Shown here: positions 17,223 through 25,232 of the stretch, in pieces
Position numbering within the stretch: position 1 is the stretch's first letter
Layout of the letters: each line of letters starts with the position of its first letter
Assembly (NCBI RefSeq): GCF_036227225.1
Contig: NZ_CP109444.1
Span: 12,009,501-12,073,500 of the forward strand
DNA from: Streptomyces sp. NBC_01478
GTDB taxonomy: Bacteria; Actinomycetota; Actinomycetes; Streptomycetales; Streptomycetaceae
DNA length: 64,000 nucleotides
Direction: 5' to 3'
Program-made: the position numbers and the translations under genes
The notes under the pieces: generated by a model
What the model saw: only the letters and a program-made list of their open reading frames with translations
Database searches by the model: none
Told to the model about the DNA's origin: nothing

Positions 17223-17915
17223 GTGGCTCAGGACGCAAAGGTGCCGACCGAGATCGCACAGACTCTCGACCGCGGCCTGCAGGTCCTCGAGTTCTTGGGC
17301 TCGTCGGTGAATGGGTTCACGGCCACCGAAGTGGCGCAGCAAATCGGTGTGCATCGCTCGATCGCCGCGCGACTGCTGGCCACATTGGCCAACCGCAAGT
17401 TCGCCACCCGGCTCGCGGATGGGCGCTACGTCATCGGGACAGGGCTGTTCAGCCTGGCCCGGATGGTCGCGCGCGATCTGGTTTCGGTTGCGACGCCCAT
17501 GCTCCGCGATGCAACGGAGCGAGTCGTCGCCACCTCGGTACTCCACGTCGCGGACGGCGATGAGGTGGTGACCGTGCTCTCCATCGAACCGCCCTCGGCG
17601 AACTTCCGCGTCGGGATGCGCGTAGGCGCCCGAGGCCCACTCGACCTGGCGGCCCACGGGATCGCGATCCTTGCCGGCCGCCCATCGATGCTCGGCGAGC
17701 GACCAGAGGTCGCCCAGGCCCGGGAACGCGGCTACGCCGCCACCACGGGAGAAGTCGTACCCGGCTACACCGGGTTGTCTGCGCCTGTCTACGTCGGTGG
17801 CGAAGCAACGGCCAGTGTCGGCCTGGTGATTCCCGCATCCAGAGGCGTCGAGGTGCCAGAACTCGCGGTCGAGGTAGTCAAACTGGCCCAGGCGCTCTCG
17901 GTGGCCAACGGATAG
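17223..17915 (+). CDS. IclR-family transcriptional regulator 1
   Basis: A 230-residue protein: N-terminal winged helix (QTLDRGLQVLEFLGSS...ATEVAQQIGVHRSIAARLLATLANRKF) followed by the IclR effector domain (RVGARGPLDLAAHGIAILAGRP, then SAPVYVGGEATASVGLVIPA). GTG 17223 with GAGGAGG upstream. It is divergent from the aromatic hydroxylase operon, whose promoter contains palindromes shared with three other catabolic/redox promoters in this window, making it the best candidate for the common regulator. IclR proteins usually bind short palindromes as dimers or pairs of dimers, which fits two 11-bp sites 20 bp apart. Effector unknown, probably an aromatic acid. Confidence 0.88.
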   Translation: MAQDAKVPTEIAQTLDRGLQVLEFLGSSVNGFTATEVAQQIGVHRSIAARLLATLANRKFATRLADGRYVIGTGLFSLARMVARDLVSVATPMLRDATERVVATSVLHVADGDEVVTVLSIEPPSANFRVGMRVGARGPLDLAAHGIAILAGRPSMLGERPEVAQARERGYAATTGEVVPGYTGLSAPVYVGGEATASVGLVIPASRGVEVPELAVEVVKLAQALSVANG

Positions 17916-18110
17916 TGACGCCCCGGGGTGCAGGCAGCCGGCCAGGTGCGTCTTGAGAAGTGGTGTTCGGACTCTTACCCGATGCGGGCCTTTGCCCTGG
18001 TGTCAGGACGAGCGGCCGGATGCGAGAGCGGCATCCGGTTGATCTCTGAGATGTCGAAGGCGCCGAGGAGACCAGCACGACGACCGGGCCAGACGGCTTC
18101 CCCTGCACGC

Positions 18111-18249
18111 CCTAGCCGTGGGAAACCTTGCCGCGGCGGGCCCCGATCTGTTGCGCGCGATGGTCAAAACAATCACCGACGCGCTCATGCCTACCGAGGC
18201 CAGCGCCGCTGCAAAGCGGATACGACCGGGCTGGCGTCTGCCTAACTAG
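18111..18249 (+). pseudogene. N-terminal remnant of an IS256-family transposase
   Basis: The frame reads AAAGPDLLRAMVKTITDALMPTEASAA, matching the N-terminus of Streptomyces IS256-type (mutator) transposases, and then leaves homology. About 40 codons survive. Confidence 0.6.
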
Positions 18250-18700
18250 CTGCACCTGGCCCGATGTGTCGTCGACGACGGCTGACGTCTGCGGCGAGCT
18301 GCGGAACGCTTCCAGGTCAGCCACGCCACCGCCTTACGCTGGCCGGACGCTTCCGACGCTACGGTCCAGCGGGGATACGCGACCGCGTCAGCCGCCTGAG
18401 ATGCCAGCCCCGCCGCACCCCGGCCGCTGTCGAGAAACAGGTTGTACGCCTGCGGCTCGCCCACCACATTCTGCGCCGCCACGGCCTGCCTGCCCTGGCC
18501 ACGCTGAACAGGGCCGCCGGCGAACCTGCACGCCGCTGCGAACGCTCCCGGCCCGGTGAACTGGTCCGCATAGACGTCAAGAAGCTGGGCCGCATCCCCG
18601 ACGGCCGCGGCCACAAAACTCTCGGCCGCGCAGCCGGCCGAGCCCACCAGGACCGCTGCATCGGCAGCGGATGCGCTACCTGCACACCGCCATGACACCA
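18250..18700 (+). pseudogene. Remnant of an IS481-family transposase
   Basis: Segments RLRRAAERFQVSHATA, then in another frame GRFRRYGPAGIRDRVSR, TPAAVEKQVVRLRL, LRRHGLPALATLNRAAGEPARR and PGELVRIDVKKLGRIPDGRGH are typical of IS481 transposases. There is an in-frame stop near 18283, a frameshift near 18345, an internal deletion of roughly 20-25 codons between RLRL and LRRHG, and the catalytic core after the first Asp is missing. Non-functional. Confidence 0.75.
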
Positions 18701-18897
18701 GGACCTCGATCGTCCCTTTCGCGTACCGCCGCGCCGTCGCCTCGGGCGCTTGGAGCCTGGCTGAACGTCTCGGCCGGCGCGTGTGCGCAAGAGCCAGGAG
18801 AGCCCACTCGGATGCGGCACCAACCTCGCCCCTCAGGGTGCCGGTGTGCCAGGCACGCGGTGGCTGTTCGAGGGCGTGGGCGGGTGCCTCATCAGGC

Positions 18898-18956
18898 TTG
18901 ACATGACCGACACGCCGTGGCATCTTCGGTTATCGGTTATGGTCATCGTTTATCGG
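18898..18956 (+). promoter_or_regulatory. Promoter with paired palindrome-like motifs for peroxiredoxin 2
   Basis: TTGACA (18898-18903), 17-bp spacer, CATCTT (18921-18926), then TCGGTTATCGG (18926-18936) and TCGTTTATCGG (18946-18956), again 20 bp apart, followed by AGGAG and ATG 18969. The right halves TTATCGG match the motifs at the three other promoters; the left halves are less symmetric. Confidence 0.6.
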
Positions 18957-18968
18957 TGAGGAGAAGTA

Positions 18969-19652
18969 ATGAGCGACCCGCGCGACGACGAGTTGGCATC
19001 ACTCACGAAGGAGCTGGACGACTTCGCGGCGGCGGTCAACCGACCGGAAAGCGCCAAGTCCGCCATCAACGATGCGTTCGACGAGATCGACAAGCGGGGG
19101 CTCGTTCCTGGTCTCAAGATCGGCGAGACCGCGCCGGATTTCACCCTTTCTGACGCCAAAGGCGACCAGGTGCGCCTGGCGGACCGGCTGTCGCAAGGGC
19201 CAGTGGTGCTTGTCTTCTACCGGGGTTCTTGGTGCCCGTACTGCAATCTCGAACTTCGCGCCTACCAACAGGCCCTCCCGCAGTTCCAGAAGGCCGGCGC
19301 ATCCTTGATCGCGATTAGTCCACAGCAGCCCGACGACGCAATGAGCATGACTGAGAAACATGACTTGGAGTACGACGTGCTCAGTGATGTGGAACAGGGT
19401 GTCCTTGCTGCCTACAAGATCCGCTTTGACTTGCCACCGCATGTGACCGAGCACATGCTCGACGGCACTCTGGCCGCTCTTGCCAAGCAGCAGCCCGAGG
19501 GCCATTACAGCCTGCCTGTGCCCGCCACGTTCGTGCTCGATCAGCAGGGAGTCATCCGGGCGCGGCATGTTTCCATGGCCTACCGCACACGGATGGAACC
19601 GTCAGAGGCGCTTGAGGCTGTTCGAAAGATTCAGTCAGCCAAAGCTCGCTAG
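18969..19652 (+). CDS. AhpC/TSA-type peroxiredoxin-like protein, copy 2
   Basis: A 227-residue protein: N-terminal helix bundle (residues 1-50), then APDFTLSDAKGDQVRLADRL and the redox site YRGSWCPYCNLELRAYQ with C89 and C92, and VPATFVLDQQGVIRARHVSMAYRTR at the end. Probably a thiol peroxidase-like reductase. ATG with GAGGAG 6 nt upstream. Its promoter carries the palindrome-pair shared with the aromatic catabolic operons, so it probably protects the cell when these oxygenases are active. Relative of the 7815 protein, which has different control. Confidence 0.85.
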   Translation: MSDPRDDELASLTKELDDFAAAVNRPESAKSAINDAFDEIDKRGLVPGLKIGETAPDFTLSDAKGDQVRLADRLSQGPVVLVFYRGSWCPYCNLELRAYQQALPQFQKAGASLIAISPQQPDDAMSMTEKHDLEYDVLSDVEQGVLAAYKIRFDLPPHVTEHMLDGTLAALAKQQPEGHYSLPVPATFVLDQQGVIRARHVSMAYRTRMEPSEALEAVRKIQSAKAR

Positions 19653-20042
19653 ATCCCTTCGGTACAGGGCCGACAACTAGGCTGTCCTCCATTCGCCGAC
19701 CTGATCGGTCTGTTTCGAACGGTCGTGTTGGATGGGGCGAGTTGGCTGGTGCGAAGGCATGCAGAAGGGGTCTCTGGGCGGCATGCGGGTTCTGCTGGGT
19801 GTTCGCAGTGAATGAAGCAGTCACGTCAGGCCAGGACAAGGCCATTGCGCTTCTATGGGTGAACGGCCTGTTCGCCAGAGAGACTTGCACGATGGTCTGA
19901 CCCTGTTCACGGGGGCAGTCACCGGCAGCGGATGCGCGTCCCGGACAGATACCCAGGTTGTCGCGCCTCTTGGCCCAGGCATGAGCTACACGTGCAGGAT
20001 CCGGGGACCAGTTCCGTTGGCCATGCCCGGAGGGGGCGAAAT
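19653..20042. other. Non-coding stretch ahead of the nitrilase fragment
   Basis: About 390 bases with no recognisable gene on either strand; probably old insertion debris. It leads directly into DNA matching the 3' end of the nitrilase gene. Confidence 0.4.
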
Positions 20043-20264
20043 CCTCGACGAGTACGCCGAGGGGTTGGTCGTCGCTGGCATCGACTTGTCTCTGGTCGAC
20101 CTGGCCAAGAACGCCGCAGACCCCACCGGCCACTACGCCGGGTCGGACGCCACGCGACTGCTGCACGACGACCGGCCCAGGCCGGCCGTGGTCCGGCCCG
20201 GCGAGGCTGGTGGCGGACCCTGCTTCGTCGACTTGGACGAGTCAGCAGACGGCGCCGCCGCTGA
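20043..20264 (+). pseudogene. C-terminal fragment of a nitrilase gene
   Basis: Encodes LDEYAEGLVVAGIDLSLVDL and AKNAADPTGHYAGSDATRLL, nearly identical to the C-terminus of the intact nitrilase (positions 26021-26246). Similarity continues past the gene end to about 20333, matching 26267-26342, so it is a DNA duplication including downstream sequence, not an independent gene. No catalytic Glu, Lys or Cys is present. Confidence 0.85.
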
Positions 20265-20481
20265 GGTTCCACTTTCACGGCCTTGGCATAGGGGCCGCGC
20301 TCGCCCATCTCGCCGCTCGGAGGCTCACGTGCCGGAGCATCTAGACCACCTCCAATGGCGGTGGCCGCAGCCGACTGCAATGCCGCCCAGCCGAGGCCAG
20401 ACGGTCCGGCCTGCCGTTACCCAACATGCTGAGCCCGACGAGGCGTTCAGCGCCTGACCGTCGACACATCCGGAGGGCATC

Positions 20482-21870
20482 GTGGATCGTCGAGTGCTGG
20501 GGCTTGAGGGCTGGCGCGAGCTGATCGCCGCTGACCCGCATACCGCTCGGGAGCGCGCCAGGGACACGGCGCTGGAGAGTGCCGCGGACCTCGGAGCGTT
20601 CCTGAGCGTGGCGGAGCCCGGTTCCCCGCCGCCTCCGCGGCGGGCCCGGGGAATGAAGGGCATGCCCTTCGCAGTGAAGGACAACATCAACACTTCTTCG
20701 CTGGCGACAACGGGTGGGTCGGCTGTACTGGATGGATCGCTGCCCCGCGCGGACGCCGGGGTCGTTCAGAGCCTGCTTGACGAGGGTGCCTGGGTGGTCG
20801 GCAAGACCAATCTGCACGAGCTCGCCCTGGGAGTCACGTCGGAGAACGGGGCGTTCGCCGACGTACGGAACCCGTATGACGCCGGGAGATCGGCCGGCGG
20901 GTCGAGCGGAGGGAGCGCGGTCGCTGTCGCAGTCGGTGCTGCGGCGTTCTCCCTCGGCACCGACACAGGCGGGTCGATGACGATCCCCGCTGCGTGCTGC
21001 AGCGTTGTCGGGTACCGGCCGACCCGTGGCCGGTACCCCGTCGATGGGCTCCTGTCGATTTCCTGGACACGGGACAGCATCGGCGTGATGGCCACATCGG
21101 TTGCCGATGTGATCGCAGTTGACGCAGCGGTGACCGGTCGGCGTCCGAGCCAGACCCGCCGACACCGCCGCCCCCTGCGGCTGGGCGTTCCACATAACCG
21201 TCTGAGCGATCTTGACGACGACGTGGCCGTCGTCGTCGACGACGCCTTCAGCCGCCTGGAGGGGAGCGGGCTCGTCGAGCTGCACGAAGTGTCGACGGCC
21301 TCCCTTGACGCGCGCGCGTTCGAGCACGGCTTCGCGGTGGTCGCCTTCGAGGCCCCCCGAACTGTCGAGGCGTATCTGAGCGAACTGCGACCGCCCTACA
21401 ACGGCCTGGACCTGGCGACGCTCGCATCCGGCGCACGGTCGGGCGACGTAAAGGCACTACTCGCACATATGCTGGCCGACCCCATCGGGCGGGACCGCTA
21501 CCGCCGGGCCCGGGACGCGCGCGACGCCGTGCAGGCCGACTACGGGAGAGTGGCCTCCTCGACGCAACTGGACGCTCTGCTCTATCCGACCATCCCCTCC
21601 CGCCCTCCACTACTGGGGGGAGGCGCCGTCATGACGCACCGTAACCGGACTGTGGAGACCTTCCCCACGCTGACCCGGCACACCGAAGCCGGGGCGTTCG
21701 CCGGGAACCCGTCGATCAGCCTGCCCGCTGGCTGCGACCGCGGGGGACTACCAGTCGGACTCACGCTTGAAGGGCTGCGAGGCGCTGACGATCGGCTACT
21801 CGAAATCGCGGCCGTGACCGAATCGGCCCTGGCCGGTGCCGAAATGCCCGTCCTGACCGGGGAGAGATGA
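20482..21870 (+). CDS. Amidase-signature-family amidase
   Basis: A 462-residue protein with the Ser-cisSer-Lys triad: K66 (FAVKDNIN), S141 (GRSAGGSSGGS) and S165 (GTDTGGSMTIPAA). Length and motifs match the aryl/acyl amidase, indoleacetamide-hydrolase and allophanate-hydrolase group. GTG 20482 with GGAGG 8 nt upstream. It hydrolyses an amide to acid and ammonia. Three bases separate it from the MetX-like hydrolase, so they are cotranscribed. With a nitrilase nearby (25233) the region could convert nitriles and amides to acids, though the two are separately transcribed. Confidence 0.87.
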   Translation: MDRRVLGLEGWRELIAADPHTARERARDTALESAADLGAFLSVAEPGSPPPPRRARGMKGMPFAVKDNINTSSLATTGGSAVLDGSLPRADAGVVQSLLDEGAWVVGKTNLHELALGVTSENGAFADVRNPYDAGRSAGGSSGGSAVAVAVGAAAFSLGTDTGGSMTIPAACCSVVGYRPTRGRYPVDGLLSISWTRDSIGVMATSVADVIAVDAAVTGRRPSQTRRHRRPLRLGVPHNRLSDLDDDVAVVVDDAFSRLEGSGLVELHEVSTASLDARAFEHGFAVVAFEAPRTVEAYLSELRPPYNGLDLATLASGARSGDVKALLAHMLADPIGRDRYRRARDARDAVQADYGRVASSTQLDALLYPTIPSRPPLLGGGAVMTHRNRTVETFPTLTRHTEAGAFAGNPSISLPAGCDRGGLPVGLTLEGLRGADDRLLEIAAVTESALAGAEMPVLTGER

Positions 21871-21873
21871 CCC

Positions 21874-22887
21874 ATGGCAGAGATCATCATGACTCACCGC
21901 ATCGACGAGCTCCCGCTTGAGAGCGGCGAAACCCTGCGCGACGTCGAGATCCGCTACCGGACCTACGGAAGGCTGAACGCCGAACGCAGCAACGCCGTGC
22001 TGTATCCGACCTGGTTCCTCGGCCGGGACTCGGACAACACCTGGGCGATCGGGCCCGGGAAAGCGCTGGACCCTAACCGCTACTTCGTGGTCGTCCCGAA
22101 CCTCATCGGCAACGGCATATCGACCTCACCGTCGCGCGCGGCCACCGAGCACAGCGGTGCAAACTTCCCTGTGGTGACCTACCGAGACCAGGTACAGGCT
22201 CAGTACGACCTCGTCCGGACCCTGGGGATCGAGCGTCTTCACGCCGCGGTCGGCTGGTCGATGGGCGCCGCCCAGGCACTGCATTGGGGCGTGGAGTATC
22301 CGGAATCGGTCGGCCGCGTCATGGCCTCCTGCGGAACTGCACGTACCACCGAACACAACCGTGTCTTCCTCGACGGCGTCGCCGCCGCGATCACCGCTGA
22401 CTCCGACTTCGCCGACGGCCACTACCGGGAGCAACCGGTACGCGGCCTGCGCGCCGCCGGGCGCGTCTACGCTGGCTGGGCCTTCAGCCAGGCCTTCTAC
22501 CGGGAGCAGGCGTATCACACACTCGGATTCAGATCCTGTGAGGAGTTCGTCGTCGGCTTCTGGGAGGAGATATTTGTACGGGACAGAGACGCCAACGACG
22601 TGCTGTCGATGATCGAGACCTGGAAGCGGGGCGATGTCGCGTCCGGCCCGCGCTTCGACGGCGACCTCGCAGCCGCACTGGGCACCATCACCGCGCCCAC
22701 CCTGATCTTGGCAGCCGAACGAGACCTGTACTTCTGCGCCGAGGACCTCGAGTACGAAGCCTCGTGCATCCCCGGTGCACGCTTCGAAGTGCTGCCCGGT
22801 GTATGGGGGCACGCGGCCGGGGCAGGGGTGAACCCGGTCGACAGCGCAGTCGTCGACCGGCTGACCCGCGAGCTGCTGGAACAATGA
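21874..22887 (+). CDS. MetX-like alpha/beta-hydrolase
   Basis: A 337-residue protein of the homoserine O-acetyltransferase-like group: YRTYGRLN, NAVLYPTWFLG, then the nucleophile elbow AVGWSMGAAQALHWG (Ser about residue 128), the acid in AERDLYFCAEDLEYEA and the His in VWGHAAGAG. The amino-terminal substrate loop of true MetX (LSGGSxxGPxxAYET-type) is changed to PTWFLGRDSDN, so it is more likely a hydrolase or acyltransferase for another substrate. ATG 21883-equivalent alternatives exist; ATG 21874 follows GGGGAGAGATGACCC. Operon with the amidase. Confidence 0.8.
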   Translation: MAEIIMTHRIDELPLESGETLRDVEIRYRTYGRLNAERSNAVLYPTWFLGRDSDNTWAIGPGKALDPNRYFVVVPNLIGNGISTSPSRAATEHSGANFPVVTYRDQVQAQYDLVRTLGIERLHAAVGWSMGAAQALHWGVEYPESVGRVMASCGTARTTEHNRVFLDGVAAAITADSDFADGHYREQPVRGLRAAGRVYAGWAFSQAFYREQAYHTLGFRSCEEFVVGFWEEIFVRDRDANDVLSMIETWKRGDVASGPRFDGDLAAALGTITAPTLILAAERDLYFCAEDLEYEASCIPGARFEVLPGVWGHAAGAGVNPVDSAVVDRLTRELLEQ

Positions 22888-23159
22888 CCGAGATCTCTGC
22901 CCCGCTGCACGGCAGTGTCCGAAACCAGATCGCCCGAGGGACAGGGCGGATCGAGACGGTGGATGCCGATCCGGCCGGGTGGGAGAGCGTGATCGGCGAG
23001 ACGCTCGTCGATCTGGAGTCCCTGAAGCCGGCCGCACGGCAGTTCCTCTGCACGTTGACGACTCGTGGCGCAGGTGGACATCTCGCTGTCCGACACCCGC
23101 AGCCAGCACACTCCCACTGCCGTGGTTGCTGCATGTATCCTGGGAGCCACCGTCTGTGA
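22884..23159 (+). CDS. Uncharacterised 91-residue ORF coupled to the MetX-like gene
   Basis: Its ATG overlaps the upstream stop (ATGA), the classic sign of a third operon gene. The first 55 residues (RIETVDADPAGWESVIGETL, VDLESLKPAARQFLCTL) look like genuine protein; the last 35 are Cys/His/Pro-rich and look like frameshifted sequence. I suspect the 5' part of a longer gene broken by a frameshift or deletion. No family recognised. Confidence 0.4.
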   Translation: MTEISAPLHGSVRNQIARGTGRIETVDADPAGWESVIGETLVDLESLKPAARQFLCTLTTRGAGGHLAVRHPQPAHSHCRGCCMYPGSHRL

Positions 23160-23245
23160 GGCATTAATCGGCTGGCAGTAGTCGAGAGTCTTTCCAGCCA
23201 ACGGATTGCTTTACGCACGAAACTCCCACGGCGCACACTGGCTCC

Positions 23246-24217
23246 ATGGGAATTCTCGTTGCCCGCGGCATGGACGAGTGGGCCCAGGTGATTTCGGAGA
23301 GCTTCGTTCCGCTGTCGCTGGGCACCATGGCGGGCGCCTTCAAGGGTTCGGTGCACTCCAACGCGCTGGGGCCCGCCGTGACGCTCTCCGCGGTCAAGGT
23401 GCAGGGCTACTCCGTCGCCACCCGGACCTCCAGGCTGGTGCGCACCCAGCCGCGAGACGACTTTCTGTTCTCCCTTCATCTCGACGGTGAAGGCGCCCTG
23501 GTGCAGGACGACCATGAGGCGGTGCTGGCGCGCGGGGGCGGGGTGCTGTACGACTCCGCGCGGCCCTACCAGCTGCTTTTCCCAACCAGCCATCGTCAGC
23601 TGGTGCTGCAAATTCCCCGGCAGCATTTGTGTGACCGGGTAGGCCGCGTAGCGGAGGTGTGCGGGCGGGCGCTGCCCCCCGGCGGCCCTGGCGTCCGGGC
23701 CCTGGCTGCCTATGTGCGCGAACTCGCCGAGACCTGCGAGAACCTCGCCAGTACTCCTCGGGCTGAGCTGGGGGTCACGACCGTCGACCTTCTGGCCATC
23801 GTCCTGCGTGCGGCTGTCGGCGATGACGCCGGCCCGCGCGGATTCCCAGGGCGGGCCGCCTTGTTGGCATCGATGCAGACGTATGTACGCGATCACCTGT
23901 CCGACCCTCGTCTGACACTGACGGAGCTGGCCCGGTTCCATGGTGTGTCCGTGCGCTACACCAACGAGTTGTTCGCCGCTGAGGGTTCCTCTCCGGCCGC
24001 GTTCATCCGCGCAGAGCGACTGCGTGCCGCGCACCGCCTGCTGGCCGACCCCCGGTACTCCGCGCTTACGGTCTCCACCGTCGCGACCCGCTGCGGCTTC
24101 GGCGATCGCACCACGTTCACTCGCGCCTTCGTACGGGCGTATGGCCTGCCGCCAATCGCCTTTCGTGCGGCGCACGGCTACGAGCCTGAGCAGCGCGGTC
24201 CAGCCCGTCGCCGGTGA
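23246..24217 (+). CDS. AraC-family regulator with AraC-binding-like N-terminal domain
   Basis: A 323-residue protein. The N-terminal 200 residues (EWAQVISESFVPLSLG...LLFPTSHRQLVLQIPRQHL) match the ligand-binding part found in FeaR-like regulators, and the C-terminal two HTH units are LTLTELARFHGVSVRYTNELFAAEGSSPAAFIRAERL and LTVSTVATRCGFGDRTTFTRAFVRAYGLPPIAFR. It resembles the regulator at 62679 in layout. Located between the amidase operon and the nitrilase, it may control one of them. An IS5-family insertion begins 8 bp after its stop and now separates it from the nitrilase. Confidence 0.87.
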   Translation: MGILVARGMDEWAQVISESFVPLSLGTMAGAFKGSVHSNALGPAVTLSAVKVQGYSVATRTSRLVRTQPRDDFLFSLHLDGEGALVQDDHEAVLARGGGVLYDSARPYQLLFPTSHRQLVLQIPRQHLCDRVGRVAEVCGRALPPGGPGVRALAAYVRELAETCENLASTPRAELGVTTVDLLAIVLRAAVGDDAGPRGFPGRAALLASMQTYVRDHLSDPRLTLTELARFHGVSVRYTNELFAAEGSSPAAFIRAERLRAAHRLLADPRYSALTVSTVATRCGFGDRTTFTRAFVRAYGLPPIAFRAAHGYEPEQRGPARRR

Positions 24218-24225
24218 CCGCAACT

Positions 24226-25122
24226 GAGCCTCTTTCATCCTGAATAGTCGCAGGTCATGAGTGTGTGGATGGCTTGGACGGTGCGGCTGATGCGGCGGGT
24301 GGAGGAGCGTGCTCTGCGCATGATGTGCCAGGACTTGAGTAGGGCGAAGGCGCGTTCGCCGGGGGCTCGGAGCCGGGCGTGGTCGCGGTTGAACTGCTGG
24401 TAGTGCTCGGGCTGTTCGTTGTGGTGGTAGTAGGGGGTGCGGAAGGTGGCGCCGGCGCCCTGGTAGGCGCGGTCCGCCAGCACGAGGATCTGCCGGGTCA
24501 GGCAGGCCTGGACGATGCCGTGGGCGCGGGCCGAGGTCAGGTCATGTGTGCGGCCGGGTGTCGCGCGGGAGAACCACAGCGGTGTGCCGTCAGGGCGGGC
24601 GATGACCTGCACGTTCATGCCGTGCTTCTTGTGTTTCTGCGAGTAGTACGGCTGATCGGCGCGGACGCGGTCGGTGGGGATCAGCGTGCCGTCAACGATG
24701 ACGTGGTCGCCCTCACCGAGGCCGGTGAGGGCTTCATGGAGGCCTGGGGCCCAGGAAGCCAGCACCTCCAGGGCCTCGTCCACGTAGCGCCAGGCGGTGG
24801 CCTGCGATATGGCGAACCCGGCGCCGAGCTGGGCGAACGTCTCGTTTTTGCGCAGGTGGACCAGTGTGAGCAGTGCCTGGTCGAAGCAGCGGAGCTTCCG
24901 CCAGCGGGTGTTACGTGCGCGGCGGTGCTCGTACAGCAGCCAGGCGACGTGCTCAACGAGCTCATGCGGGACGTCGAGGGTGGCAGGATACGGAACCAAC
25001 AGGGCCCCTTCGGTCGCCGGTGTGCTGAGTGGAATCACCACGCCAACGACGAGGGGCCCTGCCTCGTCACCACAGCCACTGACCAGCCCATTTCACCCGC
25101 CAGCACAGGATGAAAGAGGCTC
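24226..25122 (-). mobile_element. Complete IS5-family insertion sequence
   Basis: 897 bp bounded by perfect 17-bp terminal inverted repeats, GAGCCTCTTTCATCCTG at 24226-24242 and its complement at 25106-25122, flanked by a 3-bp direct repeat ACT (24223-24225 and 25123-25125). It contains a single intact transposase. Matching ends and target duplication indicate a recent simple insertion between the AraC regulator and the nitrilase. Confidence 0.88.
24235..25041 (-). CDS. IS5-family transposase
   Basis: A 268-residue DDE transposase. N-terminal HTH: LLTLVHLRKNETFAQLGAGFAISQATAWRYVDEALEVL. Catalytic residues D117 (HVIVDGTLIPTD), D190 (LVLADRAYQG) and E229 (LRAPGERAF) are all in place, and the SQKHKKHGMNVQVI signature is present. 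GTG start. It fills nearly the whole element, and no frameshift is seen, so it may be active. Confidence 0.9.
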   Translation of the reverse strand: MVIPLSTPATEGALLVPYPATLDVPHELVEHVAWLLYEHRRARNTRWRKLRCFDQALLTLVHLRKNETFAQLGAGFAISQATAWRYVDEALEVLASWAPGLHEALTGLGEGDHVIVDGTLIPTDRVRADQPYYSQKHKKHGMNVQVIARPDGTPLWFSRATPGRTHDLTSARAHGIVQACLTRQILVLADRAYQGAGATFRTPYYHHNEQPEHYQQFNRDHARLRAPGERAFALLKSWHIMRRARSSTRRISRTVQAIHTLMTCDYSG

Positions 25123-25232
25123 ACTGACCGCCGAAAACGCCGCAAACTCGCGCGCACAACGCCGCATCGACTGGTTCGCGCACGCCTACGGTTTTGGCCA
25201 CCTCAATAACACCCACTCGCCCGGAGGCCGCC

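Noticed and set aside
21874..22887. Homoserine O-acetyltransferase (metX) of methionine synthesis
   Set aside because: The N-terminal acyl-CoA/homoserine loop differs from MetX and the gene is in an amidase operon, so only the fold was called.
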